From an uncultured Lachnospiraceae bacterium (GTDB lineage Bacteria > Bacillota > Clostridia > Lachnospirales > Lachnospiraceae), in the NCBI GenBank assembly GCA_902793335.1, contig CADBCZ010000001.1, positions 1-64,000 on the forward strand: 64,000 nt of DNA. Direction: 5' to 3'. Each line of letters opens with the position of its first letter. Within the stretch, counting starts at the first letter, position 1. Positions 20,090-28,696 of this stretch are shown here, in pieces. The translations under genes and the position numbers were made by a program. The notes below the pieces were generated by a model that saw only the letters and a program-made list of their open reading frames with translations, made no database searches and was not told the DNA's origin.

Positions 20090-20623
20090 ATGAATGTTAA
20101 CTTATTTGATGTAATAACATCGGTTGGTAATTCTGTAACAAATGACGTGTTTCTTTCCGAACTGAAAGAAATCTTTTGCGGTGAAGAGATTACTTTGAGC
20201 AGTAAGGATTCATTTAAGCTTGTTATCACATGTGTTGCGAAGGATATAGTCGAGATTCATTGTAGTCCGACTGTTGTTGCAGTTCGTAATTGTAGCAGAT
20301 GTCTTTCGGAAGTTGAGTGTGAATATGAGTTGCCTATTAACAGAAAAGTTAATGTTGCTCTTAATAAAGTGTATATAGATGATTCTTCAGAAACAGATGA
20401 TACAAGTTATATTGAAGACTGTAATCTGGATGTAGACAGGCTCGTTTTGGATGAGTTATTCACAGTACTTCCTACGTCGGTTCTTTGTAAAGAAGACTGC
20501 AAGGGAATATGTAAAGTGTGTGGAACCAATCTGAATAAGAGTTCATGCGACTGTGACCAGACGGTTCCGGATCCAAGAATGGCAGTTTTTAGTGATATCT
20601 TCAATCAATTTAAGGAGGTGTGA
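20090..20623 (+). CDS. DUF177 (YceD-family) protein
   Basis: 177 residues, member of the DUF177/YceD family that precedes rpmF in most bacteria and is linked to ribosome or rRNA metabolism. The family mark is the C-terminal cysteine cluster CKEDCKGICKVCGTNL (near 146-161), followed by CDCDQ. An earlier RNCSRCLSE may add zinc ligands. The gene ends three bases before the L32 start, so the two are translated from one message. Molecular function is not established here. Confidence 0.9.
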   Translation: MNVNLFDVITSVGNSVTNDVFLSELKEIFCGEEITLSSKDSFKLVITCVAKDIVEIHCSPTVVAVRNCSRCLSEVECEYELPINRKVNVALNKVYIDDSSETDDTSYIEDCNLDVDRLVLDELFTVLPTSVLCKEDCKGICKVCGTNLNKSSCDCDQTVPDPRMAVFSDIFNQFKEV

Positions 20624-20626
20624 ATA

Positions 20627-20803
20627 ATGTCAATATGTCCAAAGAACAAATCTTCAAAAGGTAGAAGAGATAAGAGAAGAGCTAACTGGAAGATGACAGC
20701 TCCAACTTTGGTTAAGTGTTCTAAGTGTGGTGAGTTAATGGTTCCTCACAGAGTATGTAAGAAGTGCGGAAGCTATAACAAGAAAGAAATCATCGAAGCT
20801 TAA
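20627..20803 (+). CDS. rpmF: 50S ribosomal protein L32
   Basis: A 58-residue basic protein. It begins MSICPKNKSSKGRRDKRRAN and carries a zinc ribbon formed by CSKC (31-34) and CKKC (44-47), so it is the zinc-binding form. AAGGAGGTG sits directly upstream, within the end of the DUF177 gene. It is co-transcribed with DUF177 and ends in the hairpin at 20838. Confidence 0.96.
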   Translation: MSICPKNKSSKGRRDKRRANWKMTAPTLVKCSKCGELMVPHRVCKKCGSYNKKEIIEA

Positions 20804-20837
20804 TCTTGTTTTTACATTTTAACTTTAACAAATATAA

Positions 20838-20867
20838 ATCGGGCAGGTTAACTGCTCGATTTTTTTG
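20838..20867 (+). terminator. Rho-independent terminator after rpmF
   Basis: Stem ATCGGGCAG (20838-20846) and CTGCTCGAT (20852-20860), with one G-U pair, a five-base loop and a run of T residues to 20866. Confidence 0.9.
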
Positions 20868-20887
20868 TTTTAATTTCTTTGAAAATA

Positions 20888-20896
20888 TGTTATACT
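20888..20896 (+). promoter_or_regulatory. Extended -10 promoter of the bactofilin gene
   Basis: TGTTATACT contains an extended -10 (TG, one base, TATACT at 20891-20896) about 70 bases before the gene. No good -35 hexamer lies at the right distance, as is common for extended -10 promoters. Confidence 0.45.
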
Positions 20897-20967
20897 ACTG
20901 GATAGTGCAAAATTGAAAGAAGAATATCTGTGATATTAATATTGGTATTTGAAAATTGGAGGAAGAT

Positions 20968-22404
20968 ATGAGTTTTTTTAAAGATTTCAAATCAGATATA
21001 AGTCAGGCTATGAATGAGTTAATGCCGGACGGTAATGAAGTATTTGAAGATGAGACACCTAAAGCTAAGAAGAAGAGCATGAATCCTTTATCTAAGAATC
21101 TTAATAATGATTTGGGATTGGATGATAAAACACTTTCTGATGTTGATATACCGAATCTTGATGATATAGCTCCGGAGGATATGTTAGATCAGATTGATGA
21201 TCTTCTTGATAGTGAGTTGTACAGTGATGCAAAGACGCCTGAACTACTGCTTGATGATGAAATGGAAGTTAATACGATGGATATGTCGGTAGACGATCTT
21301 TTGAGTCAGTTATCAGAGAAACAGGCTGCCAATATAACGGATGGAGGATATGATGGCGCTTCGATTGAAGAACATGAGGCTGTAAAAGACAGGGAAGAGA
21401 TTGTTAATGATGAACTGAATGCAGATGTTGTTAATGATATTGTTGCCGACGAAAATCAGGACGTTGATAGTACACAAGATACTGTTTTGGAAGATGCCGG
21501 AACTAACACAGTCGAAGACAATTCAATAAATGAATCACCTTCTTCCGGCAATGAGTCAGATATGTCTTTAGAGGATATGCTCGCTGAAGTTGCTGCAGAG
21601 CAGACAGAGAATGAAGAGACTTCTGAAGATACTGATGCCCATGTTGATATTGATAATTCAAATGAGACTGTAGATGATAAAGAAGTTGATGATGAGTCAA
21701 CTGATAATGGCTTAGAAGAAGCGCTCAATAAAAGTGCTGATACCTCTGAAAATTCTCAAATGAACGAAGAGTTTTCGAAAGATAATTCTATAGATGAAAC
21801 AATTATTGATACTACCGACAGTGATGATGAAAAGGAGGAAGAATCAGTGGAAGATAAGGATGTTATATCAATTAATTCGACAGATGAGAAGAATGAGAAA
21901 TCTGAAAAGACTGTTTCTTCAAAGTCATCATCAGAGAGAACATATAATATAAATGAAGCTGATACCGAGACAACCTATATAACTAAGGGTACTAATATCA
22001 AAGGTGATTTGGATACTGATGGCTCTATTGATATCATTGGAACGGTTGACGGAAATGTTACCTGTCAGGGCAAAGTCGTTGTTGGAGGAACAGTTAAGGG
22101 CAATATTACTGCCGGAGAACTATATGCCAATGGTGCCAGAATTGAAGGCGATGTCAAGTCGTATGGCAGTGTTAAGGTTGGAGTGGGTTCTATGATAATC
22201 GGAGGAATTGAAGGTGAGTCTGCTGTTATAGCCGGTGCGGTTAACGGTGAGATTGATGTAAAAGGTCCGGTTATTGTTGACTCAACTGCGGTTATCATGG
22301 GTAATATCAAATCGCGTTCAGTACAGATCAACAATGGTGCTGTTATTGAAGGCTTCTGTTCACAGAGCTATTCAGATATAGATGTTAAAAGCTTTTTTGC
22401 ATAA
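20968..22404 (+). CDS. Bactofilin-domain protein with long acidic N-terminus
   Basis: About 478 residues from the ATG at 20968, placed by TTGGAGGAAG; a TTG at 20956 lies inside that ribosome site. Residues of about 1-325 are Asp/Glu/Ser-rich and low-complexity. The last 150 form a bactofilin (DUF583) beta-helix with repeating hydrophobic-Gly steps such as GSIDIIGTVDGNVTCQGKVV and GELYANGARIEGDV. Bactofilins polymerise without nucleotide into membrane-associated scaffolds and are usually 110-200 residues, so the acidic arm is exceptional. pyrH follows 13 bases after the stop. Confidence 0.85.
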   Translation: MSFFKDFKSDISQAMNELMPDGNEVFEDETPKAKKKSMNPLSKNLNNDLGLDDKTLSDVDIPNLDDIAPEDMLDQIDDLLDSELYSDAKTPELLLDDEMEVNTMDMSVDDLLSQLSEKQAANITDGGYDGASIEEHEAVKDREEIVNDELNADVVNDIVADENQDVDSTQDTVLEDAGTNTVEDNSINESPSSGNESDMSLEDMLAEVAAEQTENEETSEDTDAHVDIDNSNETVDDKEVDDESTDNGLEEALNKSADTSENSQMNEEFSKDNSIDETIIDTTDSDDEKEEESVEDKDVISINSTDEKNEKSEKTVSSKSSSERTYNINEADTETTYITKGTNIKGDLDTDGSIDIIGTVDGNVTCQGKVVVGGTVKGNITAGELYANGARIEGDVKSYGSVKVGVGSMIIGGIEGESAVIAGAVNGEIDVKGPVIVDSTAVIMGNIKSRSVQINNGAVIEGFCSQSYSDIDVKSFFA

Positions 22405-22417
22405 GGAGGATAAAGTT

Positions 22418-23119
22418 TTGAAAACCGATCGAATACTTTTAAAATTAAGTGGTGAGGCGTTAGCCGGTGATAAACATCAGGGTTTTGATGAGAAAACTGT
22501 TCTTGAGGTAGCAAAACAGGTTAAGAAAGCTGTTGATCTCGGTAAACAGGTTGCAGTTGTTATTGGAGGAGGTAATTTCTGGAGAGGAAGAACCTCTGAG
22601 AATATGGATAGAGTTAAGGCTGATCAGATTGGAATGCTTGCTACTGTAATGAATTGTATTTATGCATCAGAGATGTTTAGAAGTGTAGATATCAAAACAA
22701 GAATAATGGCACCGTTTGTTTGTGGTAATGTCACAGAATTATTTTCAAAAGATGCTGCAATTAATGCTCTTGAAAATTCTGAAGTTGTTTTTTTCGCAGG
22801 CGGTACAGGCCATCCATATTTTTCAACCGATATGGCTACAGTATTGATGGCTATTGAGATTGAAGCTGATGTTATTCTGGCAGGAAAGGCAATTGACGGA
22901 GTATATGATTCTGACCCTAAGACTAATCCTAATGCCGTCAAATATGATAAGATGCAGATGAAGGAGATAGTAGACAAGCAGCTTGGTGTTATTGATCTTG
23001 CTTCAGCAGTACTTGCAATGGAAAATCATATGCCGATGATGCTGTTTGGTCTTAATGAACAAGATGGAATACTTAATGCAATGACCGGTAAATCTAACGG
23101 TACTTATATCGAAGCTTAG
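22418..23119 (+). CDS. pyrH: UMP kinase
   Basis: Phosphorylates UMP to UDP; hexameric amino-acid-kinase-fold enzyme. The TTG at 22418 is taken as the start because AAGGAGG lies about 10 bases upstream and the next residues, KTDRILLKLSGEALAGD, begin the family core. An in-frame ATG at 22382 lies inside the preceding gene. This gives 233 residues, normal for PyrH. Motifs VVIGGGNFWRGR and GGTGHPYFSTDMA are present. The order pyrH-frr-uppS-cdsA-dxr-rseP-ispG-polC is the classical Firmicutes growth cluster. Confidence 0.95.
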   Translation: MKTDRILLKLSGEALAGDKHQGFDEKTVLEVAKQVKKAVDLGKQVAVVIGGGNFWRGRTSENMDRVKADQIGMLATVMNCIYASEMFRSVDIKTRIMAPFVCGNVTELFSKDAAINALENSEVVFFAGGTGHPYFSTDMATVLMAIEIEADVILAGKAIDGVYDSDPKTNPNAVKYDKMQMKEIVDKQLGVIDLASAVLAMENHMPMMLFGLNEQDGILNAMTGKSNGTYIEA

Positions 23120-23185
23120 TGGATATAATATATTAATATGAATATTATAATATAATTAATAATAGTGTTTTAGGAGGAACTTAAA

Positions 23186-23731
23186 ATGTTACAGGAATTC
23201 GAAGGAAAAATGCAGAAAACAATTGATAGCCTTGAAAATGAGTTTGCCAATATTCGTGCAGGTAGAGCAAATCCCAATATTCTTAACAAGATAAAAGTCG
23301 AATACTACGGAGTACCAACTCCTTTACAGCAGGTTGGTAATGTTAGTGTACCTGAGGCAAGAACAATTTTGATCACACCTTGGGAAGCGTCATTGCTCAA
23401 AGAGATTGAGAAAGCTATTCTTTGTTCAGATCTTGGAATCACACCTAATAATGACGGTAAATCAATTATACTTAATTTTCCTGAGCTTACAGAAGAGCGT
23501 CGTAAAGAGCTTGTTAAAGATATTAAGAAAAAAGGTGAAAATGCTAAGGTTGCAATCCGTAATGTTAGACGTGATGCAAATGATTATTTAAAGAAACAGC
23601 TTAAAGCAAGTGAAATTTCCGAAGATGAAGAGAAGGAAAATGTAGATAAAGTACAGAAGCTTACTGACAAATATGTTGAGAAGATAGATGGAGTAGTAGA
23701 GAGTAAGTCAAAAGAAATACTTACTGTATAA
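23186..23731 (+). CDS. frr: Ribosome recycling factor
   Basis: Splits the post-termination ribosome together with EF-G. The length of 181 is standard. FANIRAGRANPNILNKIKVEYYG (about 21-43) and TPLQQVGNVSVPEARTI form the conserved N-terminal part; the rest is a long helical hairpin. TAGGAGG precedes the ATG. Its stop overlaps the start region of uppS. Confidence 0.97.
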   Translation: MLQEFEGKMQKTIDSLENEFANIRAGRANPNILNKIKVEYYGVPTPLQQVGNVSVPEARTILITPWEASLLKEIEKAILCSDLGITPNNDGKSIILNFPELTEERRKELVKDIKKKGENAKVAIRNVRRDANDYLKKQLKASEISEDEEKENVDKVQKLTDKYVEKIDGVVESKSKEILTV

Positions 23732-24477
23732 TGGAGGTCGATGTGGAGACAATAATTAAGGCGATACAGGACGAAAAATTAAACGTTCCCAAACACGTTG
23801 CAATTATACTCGACGGTAACGGAAGATGGGCAAAGAAGAGAAACATGCCTCGAAATTTCGGCCATATACAGGGCTCAAAGACTGTTGAGAAGATTATTGA
23901 AGACGGTTACAATATGGGTATTGAATATATTACTGTATATGCATTTTCCACTGAGAACTGGAAACGTTCCAAAGATGAAGTTGATGCATTGATGAAACTT
24001 CTCGCAAAATATCTCATAGACTGTATAGAACGTTCTACTAAGAATAACATGAAAGTTCGTGTTATAGGTGATAAGTCAGGTCTTGATAAGAAACTTGTAG
24101 ACAGAATTAATGAGTTGGAAGAAACAACTAAAGATGCTACCGGACTTAAGTTCACTATTGCAATCAATTACGGTGGACGAGATGAAATCCGACGTGCAGT
24201 TAAGAAAATTGTTGAAGATGTTCAGAATGGATTGATTTCTGCTGATGATATAACAGAAGATATGATAAATGATAAACTTGATACCGCAGGACTTCCGGAT
24301 CCCGATCTTCTTATCAGAACCAGCGGCGAAGAGAGATTATCTAATTTCCTTCCCTGGCAGCTGGCTTATACAGAATTTTATTTTACCGATGTATTATGGC
24401 CTGATTTCTCGAAAGAGGATTTGTTGACGGCTATAAGATATTACAACGGTAGAGAACGTCGGTTTGGAGGTGTGTGA
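23731..24477 (+). CDS. uppS: Isoprenyl (undecaprenyl) diphosphate synthase
   Basis: Condenses isopentenyl diphosphate to the C55 lipid carrier for peptidoglycan. Motifs are ILDGNGRWAKKRNMPRNFGH (about 25-44, catalytic Asp-Gly-Asn) and RTSGEERLSNFLPWQ (active-site Arg and Ser). The ATG at 23731 overlaps the frr stop but has no ribosome site upstream. A GTG at 23743 lies five bases after a GGAGG inside the reading frame and may be the true start, shortening the protein by four residues to 244. Confidence 0.95.
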   Translation: MEVDVETIIKAIQDEKLNVPKHVAIILDGNGRWAKKRNMPRNFGHIQGSKTVEKIIEDGYNMGIEYITVYAFSTENWKRSKDEVDALMKLLAKYLIDCIERSTKNNMKVRVIGDKSGLDKKLVDRINELEETTKDATGLKFTIAINYGGRDEIRRAVKKIVEDVQNGLISADDITEDMINDKLDTAGLPDPDLLIRTSGEERLSNFLPWQLAYTEFYFTDVLWPDFSKEDLLTAIRYYNGRERRFGGV

Positions 24478-24483
24478 CGCGAT

Positions 24484-25284
24484 ATGAAGGAGAGAATAAT
24501 TGGCGGCTTTTTTGTTGGCCTAATCACAATCATTGCTCTGTTATCCGGTGGAATAGTTACTACGTGCATCCTTACAGCTATTTCAATTATTGGAATATGG
24601 GAGTATCTTCGCATACACTCTTTGGAAAAATCAATATTTGCATATATAGAATATATCTTTACTGTTATAGTTTATCTTTTGATATATTTTGATTGCGATA
24701 AATTACTGTTGTCAGTGACAATATTTTTACTGATGATTTTACTAGCAATTTATGTTTTCAGCTTTCCAAAATATAAAGATGAAGATGTAGCTAAAGTTAT
24801 TTTTTCATTTATCTATATTACAGTTATGATGTCATTTGTTTTGATGATCAGAAAAATGGAATTTGGTCTTTATCTTGCATTTTATCTTTTAATAGCAAGC
24901 TGGGGTAATGATATATTTGCATATTTTACCGGAAGAACACTCGGAAAACACAAAATGTCTCCTAAAGTAAGTCCTAATAAAAGCGTTGAAGGTTTTATTG
25001 GTGGTGTTGCAGGTGCTTTTGTAATTGGTTTTGTTTATGCAATTGCATTTCCGAAAATGCTTCCGTTTACATCAGCTGTCTGGGGAGGCGTAGTTGCGGC
25101 TGTTGCTGCGATGACTTCCGTTATCGGTGATCTTTGCGCATCTGCTATCAAGAGAAATCACAATATTAAGGATTACAGCCATTTAATACCCGGACATGGC
25201 GGAATTGTTGACAGATTCGACAGTGTTATATATATAGCTCCTATTATTTACTGGTTGGTTAATATTATTTCGTATATTCAGTAA
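24484..25284 (+). CDS. cdsA: Phosphatidate cytidylyltransferase
   Basis: Makes CDP-diacylglycerol from phosphatidate and CTP, the precursor used by PgsA (9.4 kb). Seven to eight hydrophobic segments are visible. The C-terminal CdsA signature SAIKRNHNIKDYSHLIPGHG, followed by GIVDRFDS (about 218-246), is intact. The length of 266 is typical. It starts six bases after uppS. Confidence 0.95.
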   Translation: MKERIIGGFFVGLITIIALLSGGIVTTCILTAISIIGIWEYLRIHSLEKSIFAYIEYIFTVIVYLLIYFDCDKLLLSVTIFLLMILLAIYVFSFPKYKDEDVAKVIFSFIYITVMMSFVLMIRKMEFGLYLAFYLLIASWGNDIFAYFTGRTLGKHKMSPKVSPNKSVEGFIGGVAGAFVIGFVYAIAFPKMLPFTSAVWGGVVAAVAAMTSVIGDLCASAIKRNHNIKDYSHLIPGHGGIVDRFDSVIYIAPIIYWLVNIISYIQ

Positions 25285-25335
25285 AATTTTTAGTTTATAT
25301 AACCTGAATTTAGTTTTGATGGAGATACTTAGATT

Positions 25336-26493
25336 ATGAAAAAAGTAGCGATATTAGGTTCGACAGGTTCGATAGGTACACAGACCTTAGATGTATTAAG
25401 GGCTAACCCTGATGATTTTACTTTGGTGGGTATATCTGCTGGAAGTAATATATCAATGTTAGAAGAACAGATACGAGAATTTCACCCGCAGATATGTGCT
25501 GTATGGGACGAAGAAAAGGCAGCGACTTTAAAGGCTGCCGTTGCAGATGTTACACCGCAGTGTAAGATAGTTTCAGGAATGGAGGGATTGATTGAACTAT
25601 CAACCATGCCTGAATCGGACATCTTAATAACAGCTGTTGTAGGAATGATTGGTATTAATCCTACTATAGCAGCTATCAAGGCAGGAAAGGATATAGGGCT
25701 TGCCAACAAAGAAACACTGGTAACCGCAGGTCATATTATTATACCGCTTGCTAAAGAGATGGGAGTTTCGATACTTCCTGTTGACAGCGAACACTCTGCT
25801 ATATTTCAGTGTTTAAATGGTGAAAAAGAGAATAAAATTGATAAGATTTTACTAACGGCATCGGGTGGTCCTTTTCGTGGAAAGACCAGAGATGATTTGG
25901 CAGATGTAACCCTTGAGATGGCGTTAAAACACCCTAACTGGTCAATGGGCCGTAAGATTACAATCGATTCGGCTACAATGGTCAATAAAGGACTTGAAGT
26001 TATAGAAGCCAAGTGGCTTTTTAATGTTGAGCCTTCACAGATTGAGGTTGTTGTTCAGCCACAAAGTATCATCCATTCTATGGTTCAGTTTGATGATGGT
26101 GCTGTTATTGCTCAGCTTGGAACACCTGATATGAGGTTACCTATTCAGTATGCACTTTATTATCCGAAGAGAGTATTCTTAAAGGGCGACCGACTTGATT
26201 TCTCGACACTTACAGAGATTACCTTTTCAAAGCCTGACCACGATACTTTCCTTGGCCTTAAGTATGCATATAAGGCAATAGAGTGTGGCGGCAGTATGCC
26301 TACGGTTCTTAATGCTGCCAATGAATATGCTGTTGCCAAATTCTTAGATAAGAAAATAAGATTTTTAGAAATATATGAGATGATTGATTATTGTATGTCA
26401 TGTCATAAGAATATCGATTCACCAAGTGTTTCACAGATATTAGAGACCGAACAATGGGTATATGATACTATTAAGAGCAAGTGGTCGGATTGA
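25336..26493 (+). CDS. dxr: 1-deoxy-D-xylulose 5-phosphate reductoisomerase
   Basis: NADPH-dependent rearrangement and reduction of DXP to MEP, the second step of the non-mevalonate isoprenoid pathway. The nucleotide-binding motif is ILGSTGSIGTQTLDV (about 5-19). Substrate and metal residues lie in LPVDSEHSAIFQ and in SGGPFR, with the flexible loop at HPNWSMG. The length of 385 is normal. With ispG and uppS in the same cluster it feeds the lipid carrier pool. Confidence 0.97.
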   Translation: MKKVAILGSTGSIGTQTLDVLRANPDDFTLVGISAGSNISMLEEQIREFHPQICAVWDEEKAATLKAAVADVTPQCKIVSGMEGLIELSTMPESDILITAVVGMIGINPTIAAIKAGKDIGLANKETLVTAGHIIIPLAKEMGVSILPVDSEHSAIFQCLNGEKENKIDKILLTASGGPFRGKTRDDLADVTLEMALKHPNWSMGRKITIDSATMVNKGLEVIEAKWLFNVEPSQIEVVVQPQSIIHSMVQFDDGAVIAQLGTPDMRLPIQYALYYPKRVFLKGDRLDFSTLTEITFSKPDHDTFLGLKYAYKAIECGGSMPTVLNAANEYAVAKFLDKKIRFLEIYEMIDYCMSCHKNIDSPSVSQILETEQWVYDTIKSKWSD

Positions 26494-26509
26494 TTTAGGA
26501 GGTAATTGT

Positions 26510-27577
26510 TTGAGTACATTAATTAACGTTATTATTGGCTTAATAATGTTTGGATTTATAATATTCTTTCATGAATTAGGTCATTTCCTTTTAGCGAAGA
26601 AAAATGGTATCGGAGTTATAGAGTTTGCTGTCGGTATGGGCCCGGCTCTATATTCATTTACTAAGAATGACACCAAATATTCATTAAGACTTATCCCTAT
26701 GGGTGGATATTGTATGATGCTTGGAGAGGATGAAGCGGTTGCCGAGGAGAACTCATTTAGTGAGAAATCAGTATGGGCAAGACTTTCTGTAGTGTTGGCG
26801 GGTCCAATCTTTAACTTCATTCTTGCTTTCGTTTTTTCGCTTATCTTAATTGGAATATGCGGATATGACAGATCTGTAGTTTCTACCTTTTCAGAGACCA
26901 GTCCGGCACATAAGGCAGGTGTTATGGAAGGTGACCTTATAACTGCTTACAACGGTCATAAAGTATATAATTATCGCGAATTGCTTGTATATACACAGCT
27001 TAACCAGACAGGAGACGATATCACTTTATCGGTAGAGAGAGATGGTAAGAATTACGATATTACATTTACTCCTGAAAAAAATGAGAGCGGTGTTTATCTT
27101 ATGGGCATCGGTGGTGGTGCAAGAGAGCGAAAGGACGCTTGGAATGTTATTAAATTCAGTTTTCTCGAGCTGCGTTATCAGGTAAAAACTGTATACTTAA
27201 GTCTTAAATATCTTATTACAGGTAAGTTGGGATTTAAGAACCTTTCAGGTCCTGTCGGAATTGTTTCGATGATCAATGACACGATTAACGAAGCTAAGGA
27301 CAGTGCTAACGGTGATACTTCAGTAGCGGTTATCAATGTAATACTCAATATCATTAATTTTTCAATTTTGATCAGTGCCAATCTGGGTGTGATGAATCTT
27401 TTACCACTGCCTGCATTGGACGGCGGAAGATCTTTTTTGCTTTTGATAGAGGGCATTTTCAAAAAGAGAATGTCTGTTAAGAAAGAAGCTTTGATCAATA
27501 CAATCGGATTTATGTTACTTATTGGATTAATGGTAGTGGTGCTTTTCCAGGATATTATGAAGTTAATGATTAAATGA
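26510..27577 (+). CDS. rseP: RIP metalloprotease RseP (site-2 protease)
   Basis: Intramembrane zinc protease that cuts membrane-embedded anti-sigma factors and remnant signal peptides. The start is the TTG at 26510, after TTAGGAGG; an in-frame ATG at 26462 lies within dxr. This gives 355 residues. The zinc motif is HELGH at 21-25 in the first membrane helix, a PDZ domain covers about 115-195, and the second zinc segment LLPLPALDGG lies near 300. Neighbouring dxr and ispG give the usual order. Confidence 0.95.
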   Translation: MSTLINVIIGLIMFGFIIFFHELGHFLLAKKNGIGVIEFAVGMGPALYSFTKNDTKYSLRLIPMGGYCMMLGEDEAVAEENSFSEKSVWARLSVVLAGPIFNFILAFVFSLILIGICGYDRSVVSTFSETSPAHKAGVMEGDLITAYNGHKVYNYRELLVYTQLNQTGDDITLSVERDGKNYDITFTPEKNESGVYLMGIGGGARERKDAWNVIKFSFLELRYQVKTVYLSLKYLITGKLGFKNLSGPVGIVSMINDTINEAKDSANGDTSVAVINVILNIINFSILISANLGVMNLLPLPALDGGRSFLLLIEGIFKKRMSVKKEALINTIGFMLLIGLMVVVLFQDIMKLMIK

Positions 27578-27620
27578 TCGTTATAATAGCTATTATCCGG
27601 TTTATACGAGAGGGATTATT

Positions 27621-28673
27621 ATGAGAGAGAATACAAAAGTTGTTAAAATAGGTGATAAAGTTATCGGAGGAGGCAATCCGATACTCATTCAATCAATGAC
27701 TAATACAAAAACGGAAGATGTAGAGGCAACTGTCAATCAGATTCTTTTGTTGGAGAAAGCAGGTTGTGATATAATACGTGCTACTGCTAATAATGAAGAA
27801 GCATGCAAGGCCTTTTCCGAGATTAAAGAAGCTATTCACATCCCGATTGTAGCTGATATACATTTTGATTACAGACTTGCTATTTCTGCCATGGAGCATG
27901 GTGCCGATAAGATAAGAATTAATCCCGGTAATATTGGTGGCAGAGATAATATCAAAAAAGTTGTTGATACTGCTAAGAAATATAATGTTCCTATACGTGT
28001 AGGTGTCAATTCGGGTTCGCTTGAAAAGAATCTGGTCGAGAAGTATGGTGGAGTGACGGCTGAGGGTATAGTTGAGAGTGCTCTTGACAAAGTCAGAATG
28101 CTTGAAGAGGAAGATTTTGATAACATTGTAATCAGTATTAAATCCTCAGATGTTATGATGTGTATTAAGGCACATGAGCTTATCGCTTCACAGACGAATC
28201 ATCCACTTCATGTCGGAATTACTGAGGCCGGTACTATAATGCGCGGTAACATCAAGTCAGCAGTCGGTCTTGGAGTAATTTTATATCAGGGTATCGGAGA
28301 TACAATCAGGGTTTCTCTAACAGGTGATCCTGTTAATGAGATTGTATCCGCTAAGCTTATTTTAAAAACTCTTGGACTTAGAACAGGTGGTATAGAGGTC
28401 GTATCTTGTCCTACTTGTGGCCGAACATCTATTGATCTTATTGGGCTTGCCAATAAGGTTGAAAACATGGTCACAGATTACGAGGACCTTAATATTAAGG
28501 TAGCTGTCATGGGCTGTGTGGTAAATGGTCCGGGTGAGGCAAAGGAAGCGGATTTGGGAATCGCAGGCGGTAATGGTGAAGGATTGCTTATCAAGCATGG
28601 CGAGATTGTCAGGAAGGTTCCTGAGGCTGAACTGCTAGACGTTCTTAAATATGAGTTGGATAATTGGAAGTAA
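27621..28673 (+). CDS. ispG: 4-hydroxy-3-methylbut-2-enyl diphosphate synthase
   Basis: Iron-sulfur enzyme of the MEP pathway converting MEcPP to HMBPP. The 4Fe-4S ligands are the two cysteines of SCPTCGRTSID (about 260-270) and the Cys of MGCVVNGPGEA (about 295-305). The N-terminal TIM-barrel motif IQSMTNTKTEDVEATVNQI is typical. Length 350. It directly precedes polC with a 23-base gap. Confidence 0.97.
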   Translation: MRENTKVVKIGDKVIGGGNPILIQSMTNTKTEDVEATVNQILLLEKAGCDIIRATANNEEACKAFSEIKEAIHIPIVADIHFDYRLAISAMEHGADKIRINPGNIGGRDNIKKVVDTAKKYNVPIRVGVNSGSLEKNLVEKYGGVTAEGIVESALDKVRMLEEEDFDNIVISIKSSDVMMCIKAHELIASQTNHPLHVGITEAGTIMRGNIKSAVGLGVILYQGIGDTIRVSLTGDPVNEIVSAKLILKTLGLRTGGIEVVSCPTCGRTSIDLIGLANKVENMVTDYEDLNIKVAVMGCVVNGPGEAKEADLGIAGGNGEGLLIKHGEIVRKVPEAELLDVLKYELDNWK

Positions 28674-28696
28674 TATTATTATCGTGGAGGTAATAA

